From Galeopsis tetrahit (taxonomy: Eukaryota; Streptophyta; Magnoliopsida; Lamiales; Lamiaceae), in the NCBI GenBank assembly GCA_963675135.1, contig OY776124.1:6865001-6929000 (forward strand): a DNA stretch of 64,000 bases. Direction: 5' to 3'. The first letter of the stretch is position 1. Every line of letters begins with the position of its first letter. The notes under the pieces are model-generated. The model saw only the letters and a list, made by a program, of their open reading frames with translations, was not told where the DNA came from and did not search any database. Below, in pieces: positions 62,838 to 64,000 of this stretch. The position numbers were made by a program, and so were the translations under genes.

Positions 62838-64000
62838 TCAGATATTACACAAATTAAGAGATTTTCGAAGGGATGAAAACCTCTTGTCATCAAGAGTTTT
62901 GGTAAAGATATCAGTCAATTGTTTTTCAGTAGAAATGTACTCCAACTTAACAACTTCCTTTTCAACAAGATCTCTAATGAAGTGATGTCTAATACTTATG
63001 TGCTTTGTCAATGAATGTTGCACTGGATTTTTAGAAATATTTATAGCACTTGTATTATCACAATATACAGTCAACACATCACTAGTTAAGCCATAATCAT
63101 GAAACATTTTTTGCAACCATAATAATTGAGTACAACAACTCCTTGTTGCAATGTATTCTTTCATCATAATCACCTGCCCAATCTGCATCACTATACCCAA
63201 TCAAGGTACAGTTTGTATCTTTGTTATACCAAATGCCTAGATCACATGTTCCTGCAACATACTTAATGATTCTTTTAACAACATTCATATGTGATTCTTT
63301 AGGGTTTGATTGGTATCTGGCATATAAGCATACACTGAACATAATATCAGGTCTAATGGAACTCAAATAAAAGAGACTAGCTATCATTGATCTGTATAAT
63401 GTTGGGTCAACATTCTGGCCAACATTATCTTTACTCAGTTTCTGAGTTGATCCCATAGGTGTGTTCATGTGTTTAACATTCTCTAAACCAAACCTTTTTA
63501 CAAGATTCCTAGCATACTTACTCTGTGAAATGAATATACCATCTTTTTGCTGTTTAATTTGTAGTCCTAAGAAGTAGTTCAAATCATCAACCATGGACAT
63601 TTCAAAAGTAGATGTCATTTCATTACAAATAGTTTGAGCATATAATCACATGTAGAACCAAATACTATATCATCAACATATATTTGAGCAATCATAATAG
63701 CATTCTTGCCATGTTTAATAAACAGTGTTATGTCTGCTTCTCCTCTTACAAAACCAAATTCAATCAGAAAATCAATTAATCTTTCATACCATGCTATAGG
63801 TGCTTGTTTCAAGCCATATAGAGCCTTTTTCAGTTTAAAAACATGATTAGAAAATTCAGGGTTTTCAAAACCTTTTGGTTGTTCAACATAAGCTTCCTCC
63901 ATGAGAATTCCAATTAAGAAAGCAGCTTTAACATCCATTTGGTGCAGTTTTATATCAATGTAGCATGCAATGGCAAGTAAAAGTCTAATGGATTCTATTC
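62838..64000 (-). pseudogene. pol: Pol (RT and RNase H part) of copy C, frameshifted and deleted
   Basis: The minus strand encodes RT from MDVKAAFLIG through IYVDDIVFGS (63938-63615 frame), shifts frame near 63617 and continues FEMSMVDDLNYFLGLQIKQQ ... TLIGYSDADWAGDYDE. It then jumps near 63160 to EYIATRSCCTQLLW ... CDNTSAINISKNP ... ADIFTK-like end at 62838. About 35-40 residues normally found between the first catalytic Asp and the Glu of RNase H are missing at the jump, together with a frame change. The N-terminal half of pol lies past the right edge. Confidence 0.85.

Larger units (their letters stand above)
59945..64000 (-). mobile_element. Decayed Sirevirus-like Ty1/copia element, copy C (5' part off window)
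   Basis: On the minus strand, pol (from beyond 64000 to 62838) is followed by a third ORF (61907-59945) of the same general kind as in copy B. Pol is closest in style to SIRE-type elements (YVEQPKGFENPEF, IYVDDIVFGS) and distinct from A and B. It has several frameshifts, an internal deletion and stop codons. Confidence 0.8.

Overview
The window looks like a transposon-dense stretch of a eudicot nuclear genome. The coding content is almost all plant mobile DNA (Ty1/copia, Ty3/gypsy, CACTA, Mutator-like), separated by AT-rich non-coding DNA. Only one clearly functional host gene is visible: an intronless AT-hook nuclear-localised (AHL) gene at 23917-24729 on the minus strand. The species cannot be told from the sequence alone.

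Layout. (1) 1-8084: the 5' part of a Sirevirus-like Ty1/copia element (copy A, minus strand), with a complete 1988-bp LTR, tRNA-Met primer site, gag, and pol broken by one stop codon; its 3' end is off the left edge. (2) 8085 to about 20650: a Ty3/gypsy element of the Tat type (minus strand), in whose 3' LTR copy A appears to sit. It has an intact 2067-codon gag-pol with an extra RNase H. It also carries a plant mobile domain ORF on the opposite strand, a GC-rich higher-order minisatellite, a polypurine tract and a 3' LTR remnant. No 5' LTR was found. (3) 21035-21615: a broken RNase H-like gene fragment. (4) 23063-23181: a MITE, followed by the AHL gene. (5) 26132-34916: a complete 8.8-kb CACTA element with an AAA target duplication. 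Its five-exon TNP2-type transposase gene reads open to the end; its five-exon TnpA-like gene has a single 1-nt deletion. (6) About 35846-36926: a Mutator-like foldback element. (7) 37068-54590: a 3.6-kb non-autonomous, tRNA-Asp-primed, Athila-like LTR element split by copy B, a complete and very young 13.9-kb Sirevirus (37691-51576; gag, pol and a third 1018-aa ORF all open). (8) 55187-58100: a Mutator-like element with a 9-bp target duplication and a FAR1-type fragment, inserted in a 46-bp minisatellite. (9) About 59945-64000: a decayed Sirevirus-like element (copy C, minus strand) running off the right edge.

Chronology. The Athila-like element's two LTRs differ at about 10 of 353 positions by eye. 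Copy B, nested in it, has LTRs differing at about 4 of 1650 positions plus two indels. The order of insertion and the divergence therefore agree. Copies A and C are broken and incomplete.

The most interesting points are these. The Tat element has an antisense plant-mobile-domain transcription unit with a candidate promoter inside the LTR. The CACTA element has an internal copy of its subterminal repeat array directly over the promoter of the second gene, with a duplicated leader-exon/leader-intron architecture. Copies A and B have short CTGATC-core motifs scattered through both LTRs and coding regions. The third ORF of copy B has coiled coils and a candidate nuclear signal, but no visible membrane segment.
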